The notes under the pieces: model-generated
Databases searched by the model: none
The model's input: the letters and a program-made list of their open reading frames with translations, nothing else
What the model was told of the DNA's origin: nothing
Made by a program: the position numbers and the translations under genes
In this document: piece after piece, positions 36,560 to 49,640 of the stretch
How the letters are laid out: each line of letters starts with the position of its first letter
Position numbering within the stretch: position 1 is the stretch's first letter
Assembly (NCBI GenBank): GCA_019843655.1
Contig: JACDQD010000103.1
Span: 7,440,001-7,504,000, forward strand
Length of the DNA: 64,000 bases
From: Lethocerus indicus
Lineage: Eukaryota > Arthropoda > Insecta > Hemiptera > Belostomatidae
Direction: 5' to 3'

Positions 36560-38120
36560 AGGGGATCGATTTAAAAAATGTTAACGGTAGCCCACCATTT
36601 TTTTTTTGGCCAGCGCGTACCGCGAAGAATGTTCCGAGTACACGGGCTGTTTGTTCGGTTCGGCCGCCCCCAACAGAAAACGGGAACACATTTACATAAA
36701 TTCCATTTGCGGTTGTGGGTCGTGTCTCGTGCAGCCCCCTTCCCCGCCACTCTCCTCTTTCCGCCCCCGGGAAGCAACAAAACCGGGAAATAGTATATAT
36801 AATACGGCGTATAATCCGGTGGCGAGCAAATGCCAGTGGGCACGTCAGTTGTTCGGCCCGCCCCTGAAATATCGCCCCTATCAAATATTGGGCGGCCCTC
36901 GATGCATAAATTTGGTCCCTATTTATGTAGGGGCACCCTTTTCTCGATAATCTCTCTACGGCGGAAACACTCGGGTCAGAAATTAATTACCTTCTTATTC
37001 TTAATTTTCAATCTGTATTATGTTTCAAATTTTGTATTAAAAGAAAATTCGGTCAGCATTCGCAAGCTGCGTCTTCCAATACAGTCTTTTTGAGGAGTAA
37101 TAAAACGTAATATAAAATGAAAATATTTATTTAATATTAGCCCGGTTTTAACATTCCTACTATGCATTCGATGGGCACTGTTTACATCCCCTAACAATAG
37201 GACGTCTGTCTTCGGGCAAACTCCTACCGAAAGTGGGCAGAGGATATTTGGAGAACCGGAAAATAGTTTTAATCCGGAAAACCGAAACACTAAATACCGA
37301 AAATACTAACCGAATGTTACTGCTTACGGGTAGGAACCGATCTGTCGGTGAAAGGTAGCAGAGACGCGAACGCCATGAACAAATTTTTCGGAGTGATAGA
37401 GTTTTTCTGCGAGAGCTGCAGTGAGGACGGCCACCTGTTTTGAAACTGGGGCCAAGTTTACCTCCCATTGTTTACATTCAAATTAATTCCTAGCGACCGG
37501 GTTCTTTTTCAATTGTAATTGACCTCGGAGGGAAGTGATTATTTTTACACTCCCGGTTGGGATTTTCCGCTCCGATTATATTCCGCGAATCGTTCCGACG
37601 ACGAATAAACATTCGGCGTTCGTTTTCGTTATCGAATTCTAAAAATGTTTCCCGCGGGTACTTGTCTTTCTTTTAATATCCGCTATTGGTTTAACCTTTC
37701 CGCGCCGGGGCGAGCCCTCCGCGTTAAAAACCGGCCATCGGAAGCGTAAACAGACGTTATTAAACTGACTGTGGTATACAAAAAATATAACAATCGAAAA
37801 AAGCTTTCAAATATTTGACCGTTGGGTTTTTCGACCGCTCGGAAATATTCGGTCGAACTCTCCCGGGTTTCAAATCTATTTTCGACGATTTATAACTGTG
37901 TAAATTAAACTCGGGGGGCCGACGCTACGACCTATCGCCCCGTGTTTGTTCCGAACCGTTCGGGAAAGCGAATTTTGTTTGGCCGCAGTTTAGCGAACCG
38001 GGCGAATTACTGCCAGGCGTAGCCAAATTAAATAATAAAGTTCGACAGGGACGAATTAAGAAAACAAACTAGGGAAATATGTATATACGATTAGCTATAC
38101 TTGATTTAGCCGACCCGAGG
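36560..38120. other. Two CpG-containing GC-richer patches
   Basis: Positions 36,560-36,930 and 37,490-38,060 are richer in CpG, CCGG and TTCGG words than their surroundings. Several overlapping frames are open on both strands (36.55-36.95 kb); none resembles a known protein. These may be conserved regulatory blocks, but this cannot be judged from one sequence. Confidence 0.3.
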
Positions 38121-38499
38121 TTACAGGTGCGGGATTTGGACTTACAATGCAATTTAGTTAGCTAAATATAAGCGAGTTAATCAACTCGACTTAAACTGCG
38201 ATAATTGAACCTGCGTGGAGTATTATCGGCAGTAAGTGAGGCGGTGACAGTGTTTAGGATGGGCGGTCAGACCGTGCTTATTTTAGCCGGCGGTTCCACT
38301 TCGGTCGATTCCATCAGTGGGGTGACTCACTGGCCGGATCGTAGACCCGGTTGAGGCCCGGCTCAGATTTCACAGAGACCCACCCCAATGACACAGCCCA
38401 ATGTCGATATATCGACCCTCCGATACGTTGGAGGCGAATAAGGACATCCGAGCGTCCACCGGATTGTCTCGGTCGCTAGATGCGTCCCTTTAGGTTTAC
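38121..38499. other. Non-coding stretch with a short palindrome
   Basis: A GC-richer segment with a perfect 14-bp palindrome GTCGATATATCGAC at 38,404-38,417 and a nearby CCTCCGATACGTTGGAGG dyad. No gene is seen. Confidence 0.4.
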
Positions 38500-38522
38500 A
38501 TTATTATTATTATTATTATTAA
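38500..38522. repeat. (ATT)n microsatellite
   Basis: About seven ATT units. Confidence 0.93.
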
Positions 38523-39936
38523 TATATTGAAATTTCACGAGCTTTTACCATGTCGCTAGAAGGGATTCAGTTTGTAGAGTGGGCCGTGCTGGTTCTCTCA
38601 CAGCGGGGACGAATAGCTCCTGTGATTTATCAAATCGAAAATTGACCGATATCCTCTCGCTTTGATCACGAAAGTACAAAGAAGAGGAAACGGGCAGAAA
38701 GGAATTTCCAGTTATTATAAAATATTAATTATTATTACTGAAAGAAGAAGGAATAATATAGAGACGTTCAGTAGGCGGGAATGTGATTTTTTTCATCGCA
38801 GATTCGATTTAGGCGTTTGCATTCTCAAAACGGCGCTCAAATATTCGACAAGATATTCCAGTGTATGAGGTCACATATGACTATTCCTGTCACATGTGCA
38901 GTCCCTGTAGAGATAAGTGGGTATCTTTTTTAGCGCATATTTTCAAAGTAGTTCCCGGAACGCTCTTCTCTCCTTATTCATATTTATGTCGAACCACATT
39001 TAAACAAAAAATTGCGAATTTGCGACCTGAGGATAATTCGGTCAGTTTCCGATCTCCTCGTTTATTGAACTCTGCGTACATGTTGATTACACAGGATTTA
39101 ATAAACTCGACTCGTTCTATTAGCCGAAGATAGATTCTTTGCTGGAGGAAGATTCGACTAATAGAAAACATTTTGTATCTTTATTTATAATTACGTGTAG
39201 TTTGAAATCAATATACCGTTTTCATATTCCCTCCGGCGTCGCATAGTTACAATTTCTCATTGAACTCTTGACTCAGTCAATTATCCGAATCGGAGACATT
39301 TTCGAAACCAATATTTTCATGACACGCTGTTTCGTACCGACACTTGGCAGGAACAGAGAGAAGGGCCGCAATACACGAGTAGACTCGTTAAGCGGGATTA
39401 GAGCAGTCAGCCGACGGGTAAGCGATTCATGCCAGTCGATGGACTCCACCGACGGGATTATAGCATCGTGCCAATAGAACCGCGCGGTTTGTCCCGCAAG
39501 CGGCGGTGCCTCACACAATCGGAGCCAAATTAGCGCCGCCACCTCCTCTCTCCCTAGTGGCGGCCCCTACCTCCCAAATTATACGCCCACAGAGAGCTCT
39601 TCTGTCCGGCAATCCGGTGAGCGAGGAGGGGTAGAAACCTGGGATATTTTGTCCCCACTCGTTAATTTGGAACGTACCATTCTGCAGATGGAGAATCCCG
39701 TCTGGAATTGCGTAAGTGCGTCATTAATTTACACTTAAAGAAGATGAAAGCGGTCTAGCATATGACCAAATCAAATCACAAGACTGGAAACATATTTTTA
39801 TTATTACCTCGTCACTCGTGGAGTCGGTTCCGCTTCCTCTTTCCGGGATACTTGTGTTGGGAAGATGAAATCCTCCCCGGTAAAGGTCAATCGGCCAGGG
39901 GGGCAAAATCCCCTCTGTAAAGCTCTTGAGGTCTAG
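38523..39936. other. Non-coding stretch, nothing recognised
   Basis: Mixed composition. Opposed open frames at 39,268-39,477 (plus) and 39,273-39,542 (minus) fall in a GC-richer patch and resemble no family. Confidence 0.45.
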
Positions 39937-39970
39937 GAAGTTGAGCCCTTCTTAAAGAAGTTGAGCCCTT
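39937..39970. repeat. 20-bp tandem duplication
   Basis: The unit GAAGTTGAGCCCTTCTTAAA is followed at once by a second partial copy (GAAGTTGAGCCCTT). Confidence 0.9.
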
Positions 39971-39995
39971 TTCGGTTAAGGGATGTCTATTTACG

Positions 39996-40069
39996 TGAGA
40001 GAGAAAGAGAGAGGGAGGGATAGTGAGAGGGGGAGGGAGGGAGAGACAGACAGGCAGAGACTAAGAGAC
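39996..40069. repeat. GA-rich purine tract
   Basis: Imperfect GA/GGGA repeats on the plus strand for about 75 bp. They give an Arg/Glu-rich open frame that is a repeat artefact. Purine tracts like this can bind GAGA-type factors or form triplex DNA. Confidence 0.85.
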
Positions 40070-43000
40070 GATAATTGCCAAGAAGAGAACGGGGAGAAAG
40101 GCCGACCGCAAAATGGGTCACGACGGAAAGACAATCGCGCTAATTGCTTGTCCGACATCTCGATCTCCCCACCACAACGCTATTAAACAGTAGTCTCCCC
40201 GCGACTCGGAAACAGTCGCATTGTTCTTGAACTATCCATTAATTGCGTTCAATTGCAAGTCCCATACTTATAAGCTGGACCTTTGGACATGGACCTCGGA
40301 ATAATTTCTGATATGCACGCTACTGAGGTCGGTGAGAAGCCACTCTAAGACCAAGTAATAAGAAACAGAAGATCGCGAGCGAGATACTATACGCTTTCAA
40401 AGCGTTTCTACGGATATTTAGTGATTTATCAATTTATCAATTCTTCGAAGGAATAACCATAAGACGCTCCGCATCCAAACCCTGTTGACGTTTCGGCGCA
40501 AACGTAGAAATAAATGGTTCCGTACTTCTAGCCCGCAAAAGTTATAAATTATGTACAAACAGAAATAAGAAATGGTAAATAACTGGGGCAAATGATGAGT
40601 AAAGGTTCGAGTAATATTAAAATTGTTATTTAAAACCGACTCGATATGCGTGACAGCAACTACGTGACGTCTGGGGCGATGCTACGTGCTCGACAGTAAC
40701 ACTGAACTGTCAATGATAACAGTCCGCCCCATCGGCAATCGGATCACGTAAGTATGACTTCAGAATGACCGTATAGCGGATATCTTTCCGAAACAAATAG
40801 AGCATCGAATGAAACGACTGCGCCCCGAATACCGCACACATTTGGTCTAGAATGGGCCCGGGAAGTGGGGATAAACGGAGTGTAACCTTCTTTCTTAAGT
40901 GTCTGCCTTCCCCAACGGACCGCGACGTACAATCAGTCAAATTGGTTTCTCTTCGCGTCTCTTCGGCAATGTGAGACAGCCGGGGGACGTATGTCGCTTC
41001 TGCTCAACCTAATTTCTTAACGCCCCTTTTCCTGCCGCAATTCCGTAATGTACGGTTTATTCGGGGCTTACGGCGTTCCCAAAATTCAGGAGAAATAAAA
41101 TATGTAAAATTGTCTTTTAGCTGTACGCTTTTTTATAGTATAGGATTCAAAAAATGTAATATTTCCACGTATATCTGCATTATTCACACAGTTGCCGGAG
41201 CATAAAATTTACTTGGCCTATTTAGTGTCCTTCTCGATCCTTGAACGACTGAGCCATTATTGTTATCGAGCCGTAAACTAAAGCTACAATGAAATCTTCA
41301 CGGCGAGCGATGAAATGATTAAATGGCGTTTTGACCCAATAACGTTTGAAGAGGTGGGGATATTAACGCCGGGTTGAATGACGGTTTTAACGGCCCAGTT
41401 CCTCTTCGAATAAAAGGGTAGGACGAATGGGAAGGAGATTTTTAATTTACTAAAATCAATGTCCGGGAAAGGGCCACTTGAGTGACGAGAGCAGACCCGT
41501 AAAAAGGAATCTCCGGGGGGAGGAAATTTGATGGCGTTTTCCTTTTTACTTTTCCCTCTCTTTTTCTTCTCGTGTCGCTTTTATGCTGTTATTTGTCACC
41601 GGTCCGTGGAGGGCCAAAAGTGGGCATTGTGTCTTGGCCGGACGCCGTCGCTTTGACGCCCCCGACGCCAAAATAAAACCGCCCGTTTCCTACTTTAGAT
41701 AATGAGAAGGAAAGGCGCCGGAAAAAAACAGTATTCTTCGTCCTCTCGTTACCCCTCTGTTTCCCTATTTATTTTAGCCGCTTCGTGATTTTAGCCGGCA
41801 GGCTGACAATGGTTCCGTCGGGCCGCGGCATAAATGCTAGCAATATAATAGGATAAACCTTATTTACAATAAACAATACCTTCGACGATTCTTGTTGCAA
41901 TGCAGCGCTGAATAAACTTCATGCCGACCCGAAAACCAGCATTCATTGCTACCTACGCCTCGTCACCGCCAGTAGAGTGTTGCTTGCACAACTAAAAGCA
42001 ATCCAATACGGTCAGCCGCCGCCTGTTATATATTTATTTATTGACTCGATGATTCAATATGCAAGGATGCCGTAGGGGATTCTTCAATACTGACTGACAT
42101 CTTGCAATTGAATAACTTCACGCCCTAACTGTATTCAGCAGTGGAAATACCCTCGAGTTAACTGAAATCTACCACTACCCAGTTCTGACTTTACCAGAGT
42201 TCACCATTAGCATAGCTAATTAGATTTCATTTTTTAATTCTCGTGTTATAAGAAATAACGACGGGCACGCAAAATAACGAAAATTTGTTATATATTGGCG
42301 TTCTTACAGTTTCAGGAAGGTTCTTAATTTTTCAAGTGGTGTTTTATGCATTCTTTGTGGATATCTGTATGCATGATTGTTTGCTGTACGTTTTTTGTTA
42401 ATCAACAATATTTATTAAAAGTATTATAAAATTCGTACATTTAAAATATCAACATACTTCTGTATATTCACTTTTACCGTAAATTCAAATTGTATATTTC
42501 GAACTGTACAATAAGGTGTTTTGTATAGTTTCAACTATACCGTAACCTTTCCTCGTGATCGAAATCTCATAGCCGTATTGTGAAGGGCAATTATTGTGGA
42601 ACGGCGAAGATTTAATAGGGTCTGAAATGGGTCCCTTCGGCTTATAAATTCTATCAGGGACACCGTCCCATCAGACACGTCCGGCACTTCATAGATGAAC
42701 TATGCATAATGAACAAGTGGCCCGTATCCAGCCAATAAATGGGCATCTAATATTTAACCGTTATTTACGACCTACCGCTCCATTGGCCGTCGCAGACCTT
42801 GATGCTCCAATGCTCAGATTATTTCGACAAATGAAACGAAATAATACTTTATTAACATTACTGGTCAATTGAATTGCGGTGTCGAGATAGACTTGTGCTG
42901 CACAGTTGCGTGATATTTTAGCTGTCGCGTGTACACGAAAAATTGTTATTCTATATTTAAACGAACTTGATGCAGCTAGCAGTTGTTTTAAATTAATGTC

Positions 43001-45120
43001 TTAACGAAAAATCGCGATCATTTTATACTATCCATTGATTGGTAAACATCCTTTACAGTGGTAAAGAGGATGCACAATCCGTTAGTTTAGGTATAAATGA
43101 GAATATCATTTTTGACAAGTCAGAATTGTCACTAACGTTGATAGTGTTGTCAATGTTAGCTGGAAGTTGCAGGGCTAAGTGAGCGTGATATATTTGTTTC
43201 GACGGCGAACATATTTATGCACATATTTATTTTATTTACTTACTCTATTTCTCGACATGTGTGAAGGGATTCCCCCAGTACTGCAGTGAGAAAAAAATGG
43301 TGCATACTCTGCACCCCTATTCCTTTCATTCTTCATCCTTATTTTTCTTCTTATCCATTATATTTCCTTCCGCTCCTTTTTCGGGTTTTCCTGCAGAGGA
43401 TAGGTTCCGAATGACATTTCACTCCATCAATCACAGCTGTCTACTATTCATGTCCGTTAACATTTAATTTTCTTAACACCGAAGAAAAAAACCAACAATC
43501 CCCCTCATCATTGAATCGTCGCTTTATAGCCTCGTGCGCCAGTTTTAGCAATTTTTTCCATCCGTTTTATCTCAATGGAATAACCTCAAAGTCGGAACCG
43601 AGGCTCGCTTACCTAAACACAAGGTTGGCGGGTTCCGTAAAGGGCCCCGTCAATCTGTAAACCTTACATTGACTCATTTATCCTCCGCTTTTCGAACTGT
43701 TTTCCGATCGGAACGAGCGATTGTGGCGGGTGTGGCAGTGTCCGCCTTCTGAATGGAGTGTTGTGGGGCGGCGGCCACATGCGTCACGTCACAAATAACA
43801 GGCCGGGGTTTTGACTTAACGCCAAGTCTTGTCCGAAACGTAGGGCCAGCTTGCCGGTTCGTTGATCTCCGCACGGCGGTCCCATTGTTGGCCACTCATC
43901 TACCGGACATTTCTATTCAACGATAGCGTCTATGTCTCACCACCCACAGCAACGCGTCTAAGACCTCCGCTCGTGTCTCAGTTGAAATATCATACGTCAC
44001 ACTGTTGGCGGATGCGGGCCAAATCTGCTAACATTTCTAAAATTGTTCAACTTTCCTTTACGGAGGTGTATTTCAGCTTCCACTGTTCATTGGAGCATCA
44101 ATGTATGCACTATATTTTCCAATACTTACGATTATACATTAATATTTGTCTAACATGTACAAATTGAATTTAACCATCGGGGAAGTCAGCGTTAATAAAA
44201 TTTAATGCTAAATTGTATTTAATAATATAATATAAACATTTCGGCCAATGTTTGTACTATTGAGACGTTATTCACGGGTACTGTAACATGAGTAGAGCCC
44301 ATTGAGCGCGTGCGGTAATTCGAGCAGGCTGTTGAGCGGGCGTTATTGAAGACAGGCGCGCGGATCGTTTATCAACCGGCGTTTCGGCACAAAAGGAATT
44401 TCATCTCGGAATTTCGGTAATGTTAACCGGTTGGAATTGAAGCCGGGAGACGGGGGACAGGTGGCGTGTTAATTCCCCGGGGCACGCCCCTCGTGTCGTT
44501 CCACCGAAAATGTATCGTTTTTATTATTATAACGGATGCAAGTATAATTGACCCAGCGGCAATATAAATCATGGCGGCGGCGTGAATTTCCTCGGCAGGC
44601 ATGATTCGGATGTTGCAGAGAGCCGGGCACAACTCCCGTAATTTATGTAAATAGCTTCCTCTGTAGAACATGAATTAGACGAACCGGGTGTAAGACGTCT
44701 GTCACTATGGGTTTAACGACCATTTCAGAACAAAGAAATCTTTATTAAGTAATCCCCAGTATTATATTGATTTAACACTTACACTCTAAACTTTCATAAC
44801 TTCAAAACTTTATTACTGCCTAATAAATGTAAAATAAAGTATTTAGAACTTCCGAAAACGTCATACTCTTGAATAACCTATAGGTAATTTGAGTGCCGGT
44901 TGATTAATTGTTTAAATTCTCACCAACTTCGTATATATGTTTCACAACTAAAGCATTCTCAAGGCTTACGTTCTTATTGTCCAATGTAAATTTCGAGATC
45001 GAGATGTAAGCCGATAGTAGCTTCCGGATAGAATTTAGTGGCCGGCCATAAGCGGTTATGAAAAATGACAAAAATAACTAGTATAAGGATCTGTAGGTTA
45101 ACAACGCGCCTCATAAGGGA
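40070..45120. other. Non-coding stretch, no recognised gene
   Basis: GC-richer patches lie at 41,330-41,840 and 43,680-44,000, with AT-rich sequence at 42,230-42,540 and 44,160-44,280. Frames at 40.7, 43.3, 43.7-44.2 and 44.4-44.7 kb are short, and none resembles a known protein. At 44,573 ATGGCGGCGGCGTGA is an ATG followed three codons later by a stop. Confidence 0.45.
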
Positions 45121-45600
45121 ATTTTCTGACCCCCTCCGGTTCCCCTCGGGCCGTAACTCAGTCAGTGATTTAATCCCTTTTCAAGAAACTAAATGACGGG
45201 GCAAAGATAGCCCCCTTAACGTTTAGAGCCCGAACGCTTTTTACTGTCGGTTCGGAGTCAGCGGTTTTAAAATCGTGTTATTTCCTAACCCCGGCGGGAA
45301 GGGGGGGGAGGGACATTTACGGCCGGCCGGCTCATAGCCGGGGAGGGCGTTGTGTATCGGTTTTCGGAAGTTTTTTTTCCGTCGGAGGTCTAGAAATTAT
45401 TGTTTTCTCGGGTGAATAGCGGCCGTTGTTCCGGTCGGGACAGTGTGAGTCAGCGACACGTGTGTGGCCCGGCCAGAATTCTTAAGACTAACGCCCTCGC
45501 CCCTACACCACCAAAACCGACAAGTTGAAGACAACGGACAGTCTTTGTCGCTCGCTCCCCCAACTTTCCTTTCGTTCCAACAGACCAAAGAACGTAGGTG
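45120..45600. other. GC-rich patch
   Basis: Contains the G-quadruplex motif at 45,296 and a CGGCCGGCCGG palindromic word just after it. The minus-strand frame at 45,397-45,588 resembles no family. A regulatory role is possible but unproven. Confidence 0.3.
45296..45312 (+). other. G-quadruplex motif
   Basis: GGG-AA-GGGGGGGG-A-GGG supplies four G-triplets with loops of 2, 2 and 1 nt, which meets the strict intramolecular G4 pattern on the plus strand. Confidence 0.7.
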
Positions 45601-47800
45601 AAAACCTCCAAATTGTTTGTACGAAGTTACAAATTAAAATAGAAACATATATTACAAGGGAATTTTAATTATGCGTAAATTTATTGTTATTTCAAGAGAT
45701 GTAATGATTTTCAAATGTAAAAAGAAATGACATCGATTTCGGTTGTAATTTAATTCGAAATTCCATTTCGTTTGTGAGTGACACTTTTTAAAAACATTTC
45801 GGCTCAAATGGTAAAGAAACATTAACCGGAGAAAAACTGATAAATAACATAAATAAAGAAGCATTATTTTATAGGAGATCATTGTTAGATTAACACAAAA
45901 ATCCAGATTATGCGCTGTATATGTAAGTTTGCACAATTTTCTGTTTAAAAATTACACCTTATCTATTACTACTAGTAACTATAGTAGAATTTTTTCAAAT
46001 ACATATCGTTAGTTAGTAGGCTAATCTTTACATATATACAAGTGGGTGCGTGTGGATTTGTGTGCACGTATACTTCATAAAACACCGAAATGAAAGATAG
46101 ATGTTCATCGTTGTTTCTGGATTACGGTTGTCTAATCTATGACTCAAGGCGAACAATTTCCAAGGAGGGACTGTAAATGCCGAGGGGAATATGATCTCAT
46201 AATTCATGGTGTCATTTGCTACCCCGCCTACCCTATTTCTTTCTTTATGCTCAGTCCCTCCCCTCGGCCCCTTCATTTTATCCGAACCCTCTTCAATTAT
46301 GGTTTGAAGACATGTTTTTACGCTTCGAGAAAACGCCATTATTGTCTCGGCGACACGGGCTGGCGAAGGGAGCAAGGATGCTGACAATAACGCTGGCTAA
46401 CTAATTTCCCCTCAATGCAATATAAATTATCTCATTTACAAGTTTGACTATGATTACAGACATTAATCTCGCTAACCGTTTATTTATATTATTAAAAAGA
46501 ATAAAGACTATAAAAGTATGCTACCTAATGAAACTTCCAAAATCAAAGAAAAATTAAAAATATTGCATATATTTTAAGGGATATAAGTAACTCGTAATGA
46601 TAAGATACTTTTCAATTTGTGTCCCAAGATTTGGCAGGATTATATCAAAGAATAATCATCATGTTTATATTGATATAATTTTACTAACGTTATTTGTAAA
46701 ACTTCTTTATTTTCTACTTTTACCGAATTAGTTTCATTAGTCCTAATGTTCAAAAATTGTTTTCATCAGTTACATGCGGTTCTTCTGATTACGCTGGGTC
46801 AACAGAAATATAAACTACATTCTTTAAAAGAGGGAAGGAGTAAACCGGGAAAATAAAAGGAAGTGGCTAACCTATATTGGATTCATAAGCCCGAGGAGCT
46901 TGTACCAGAATATCGTATCGGTTATCCTGCACGCTCTCCTTGAATTGTTTCTACGGTAGACAAGTTTTAATGCCGGCCAAAGAATTCTAAAAAAAAAATA
47001 TAAATAACGAAGGGACGAATGTGAACACGCTATTTTCCCCCGGTATATCGAACGTTGCCGAGATATGGGGCTGCCTGGGTCTGATTATGTGCGGAACGTG
47101 GCTTGGTTTTAAGCAACTTTTTTCCGGGCTAAGAGATTGAGCAAAGATATACCGCTATAAGTAAGCGGAAAATGTTTGCAACAGGCTCTGTCACGTTTCC
47201 TTACACTTGAGATTACCTCGCTGTCTCTCCCCCCCCCCTTCCTCTTGTTTCTAGGCTCTGATAATGGGTTATAAATTGATGAGAGGATCTAATCTGTAAA
47301 AGAAGCATAGATTGTTCATCCTACGTTTATCACGGCGAACTAATATCCGCCCAGGAATTTCCAAGTGCGTTAATTGTTCCAATTTTAAATATAATATGCA
47401 TCCTAGTTCTTTTCATATTCTGTCTCTGGTGTGTGCCTCTATATTATTATGTGCCTGAAATTTGTTTGAACCAAAAAAATAATGTTTTTTCCAATTTTGA
47501 AACTATATTTTCAAGTATCAATAACTCGGCAAACGTTCGAAATTATCCTGCGCATAATGACTGTTTAGGTTTAAATGACCGATATTATGAAAACAGTATC
47601 TGGAGCTTTCCTCCCGGGAAGCCCGGTATATGGTCGAGCGGGGTTTCATTAAGCCGGACAACTTGGCTTGAACTTGAAGTCATTTCCATGGGGCGGAAAT
47701 TGGAGACTTCAGATGGTGGAGAAGTGATTGAGCCGGCCTTCCCGTGCTGAGAAGATGTGGGCCTCCCGGCAAACCCGGAATTCCTGTTTAAATATCAAAG
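45601..47800. other. Non-coding stretch, nothing recognised
   Basis: Strongly AT-rich at 45.6-46.0 and 46.4-46.75 kb. Opposed frames at 46,028-46,404 and the plus frame at 47,433-47,750 have no family resemblance. Poly-C is present near 47,230. Confidence 0.45.
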
Positions 47801-47899
47801 CCCCAGATAGCGGTTATCGGCGTACTCCGACCCTTCCAATGACCTTAGGCCGACCTCCCTCCGATCGATTTAAGAAGGGCATGGTTATCGTAGACTAGA

Positions 47900-47975
47900 T
47901 TCAAGATATCTTCCCTGCCTAAGCGTCCCTGTATAAGTGTTCGTGAAATAAATAAACTGACTGAACACACATGCT
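47900..47975 (+). repeat. Possible 3' end of a non-LTR element
   Basis: CCCTGTATAAGTGTTCG followed by GAAATAAATAAACTGACTGA looks like the polyadenylation-type tail of many arthropod LINEs. There is no reverse transcriptase frame upstream, so it is at best a dead, truncated copy. Confidence 0.2.
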
Positions 47976-49200
47976 TGTTATTTTGTAGATGTTAAATCTC
48001 ATAAGACGATGTAATTCTTTTTTTGTGTGTTGCCTACAGTTTGACACAAGTACTTCTTTCGATCCTCTACCGCAACAAAGTTTTGTGAATAAATAGAAGG
48101 CAACAAATCAATAAAACTTACGAATCGTAGTCATTCGTGTTACTCATTACTCAAATTACTCATAATGTGTCGTCACCTTGTGAAGTGATAGCATGTCCTG
48201 ACTACTGAGATGTAAGCCTGTCGGTCAGATTCACCATATTGGGAGTTGGGCCCCGGGTACCGCAGGTAGGTCCAATTACGGGCAGGTGGTCGCCCCGGGC
48301 TTAAGTCAACAGTGAGGTCCCCGCGATTGTACCCGCAGGGCCACGTTAATAGGATTAATATTAATCTCTTATTTTTCCAGAGTTTTTCCGAACGGCAGCT
48401 TTCCCTTGGTTGGGAAAAAAATATTATTTTTGTACCGCCGGTCGGATATTGGCCAGTGCTAAAATAAATAAGAATTAATCGAGTCATTGTCCGGACTGGG
48501 GAGGCAGGATCCCCAGGGAAATCTCATCGTCGTCTTCTGCTAGCGGCAATGCCTTCCATTCCACACACAATTTGCCAACGGTCAATTGGGGATTTTAAGT
48601 TCGTAAACCAGGACATAACGTCGCAACTCTGCGATGGATCGGAAATAAAAAAAATCGGCTGGTCTCACCGGAGAAGTGTCCTCGGTCAAACCGTCGCATT
48701 GTAGAGAGATAATATATCGCAAAATACTCCCAATAGGATGCGATCCATTAGGCAAAATTTCAACATGGAGTCTTATAAATACATCGAAAAATTATATTGT
48801 TAACAAACATTAAGGGTTTTAATAAATTAATGCATTTCACAGTTCGTATATTAAATTTCTTATTCCTATAGCTAGTCCTGCTGTAGACAGCTCTTGGCTG
48901 CTGAACATCGTCGGTGGTAATGTTTTTTTTATAACTCCATAATTCTCGAATTCTTCTTCCTCTAGTGGCTGATCTAAGCTAAACCATATGACAATTTTTT
49001 TTCATCAATTTAAAGTTGGTGTGTTCGCTCGATATTGAGAATGGAACCCAAGACGGCCCCTCTCATTTTTGTCTCGTGTCCCCAATTTCAAGCTATTTAC
49101 TCAAATTCTGGACTATTATGTCGTACATTTCTATTCTCCTAACATTCCAACCCGGTAGAGTATTTCAGTGTTATAAAAACTGATTATACTCGAGTTAAAT
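47976..49200. other. Non-coding stretch, nothing recognised
   Basis: AT-rich with a GC-richer patch at 48,240-48,350. The minus frame at 48,173-48,487 resembles no family. Confidence 0.5.
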
Positions 49201-49640
49201 TTTTACAAAAATATATAAATTTGTGAAGTATGTGGAATAAACTGGGTGGTCTGATCCCACATTGTGAGGACTCAATACACCGCTCGCCATCCATTGCCGG
49301 AAGAGGTCAGGGCAACTCTTTCGCGTTCCTAAGTTGGGAACTGGAGAAAATCCAGTTTTCCACCTTTCCCTCTCCAACTTCAAGTTGCAGTCCGGAGGAG
49401 TCTCGTTATCCCTTGAACGAGAGGTCTTTGAGGTCCGGTCGCGGCGATTCTCTTGATATTCAGAACGCGAATCCGGGGGGCGAATCCTATCTTCCGCGTT
49501 CCATCGATCCTTACCGTTCGGATTATGCAAATCGAGGTCCCCCAACGGTCTGTCCTTTTAATTGGAATTTTCTGAATTAAGGACCCACCCCCTGGATTCA
49601 AAAGAGAAATAATCTTCGCCAACCGTTCTATATCGTACAA
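49200..49640. other. Block open in several frames on both strands
   Basis: Frames of 116 codons are open on both strands (49,195-49,545 minus; 49,230-49,580 plus), with a third on the minus strand to 49,640. The first minus frame is rich in Arg, Asp, Ser and Glu in its first half. No domain is seen. Simultaneous openness in three frames points to base composition, not coding. Confidence 0.3.

Noticed and set aside
46028..46387. 119-codon minus-strand frame
   Set aside because: It starts at a non-ATG codon, overlaps two plus-strand frames and resembles no family.
49195..49640. Arg/Ser/Asp-rich minus frame resembling an RS-type protein
   Set aside because: The opposite strand and a third frame are open over the same bases. 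The richness is limited to part of the frame and no domain is present.
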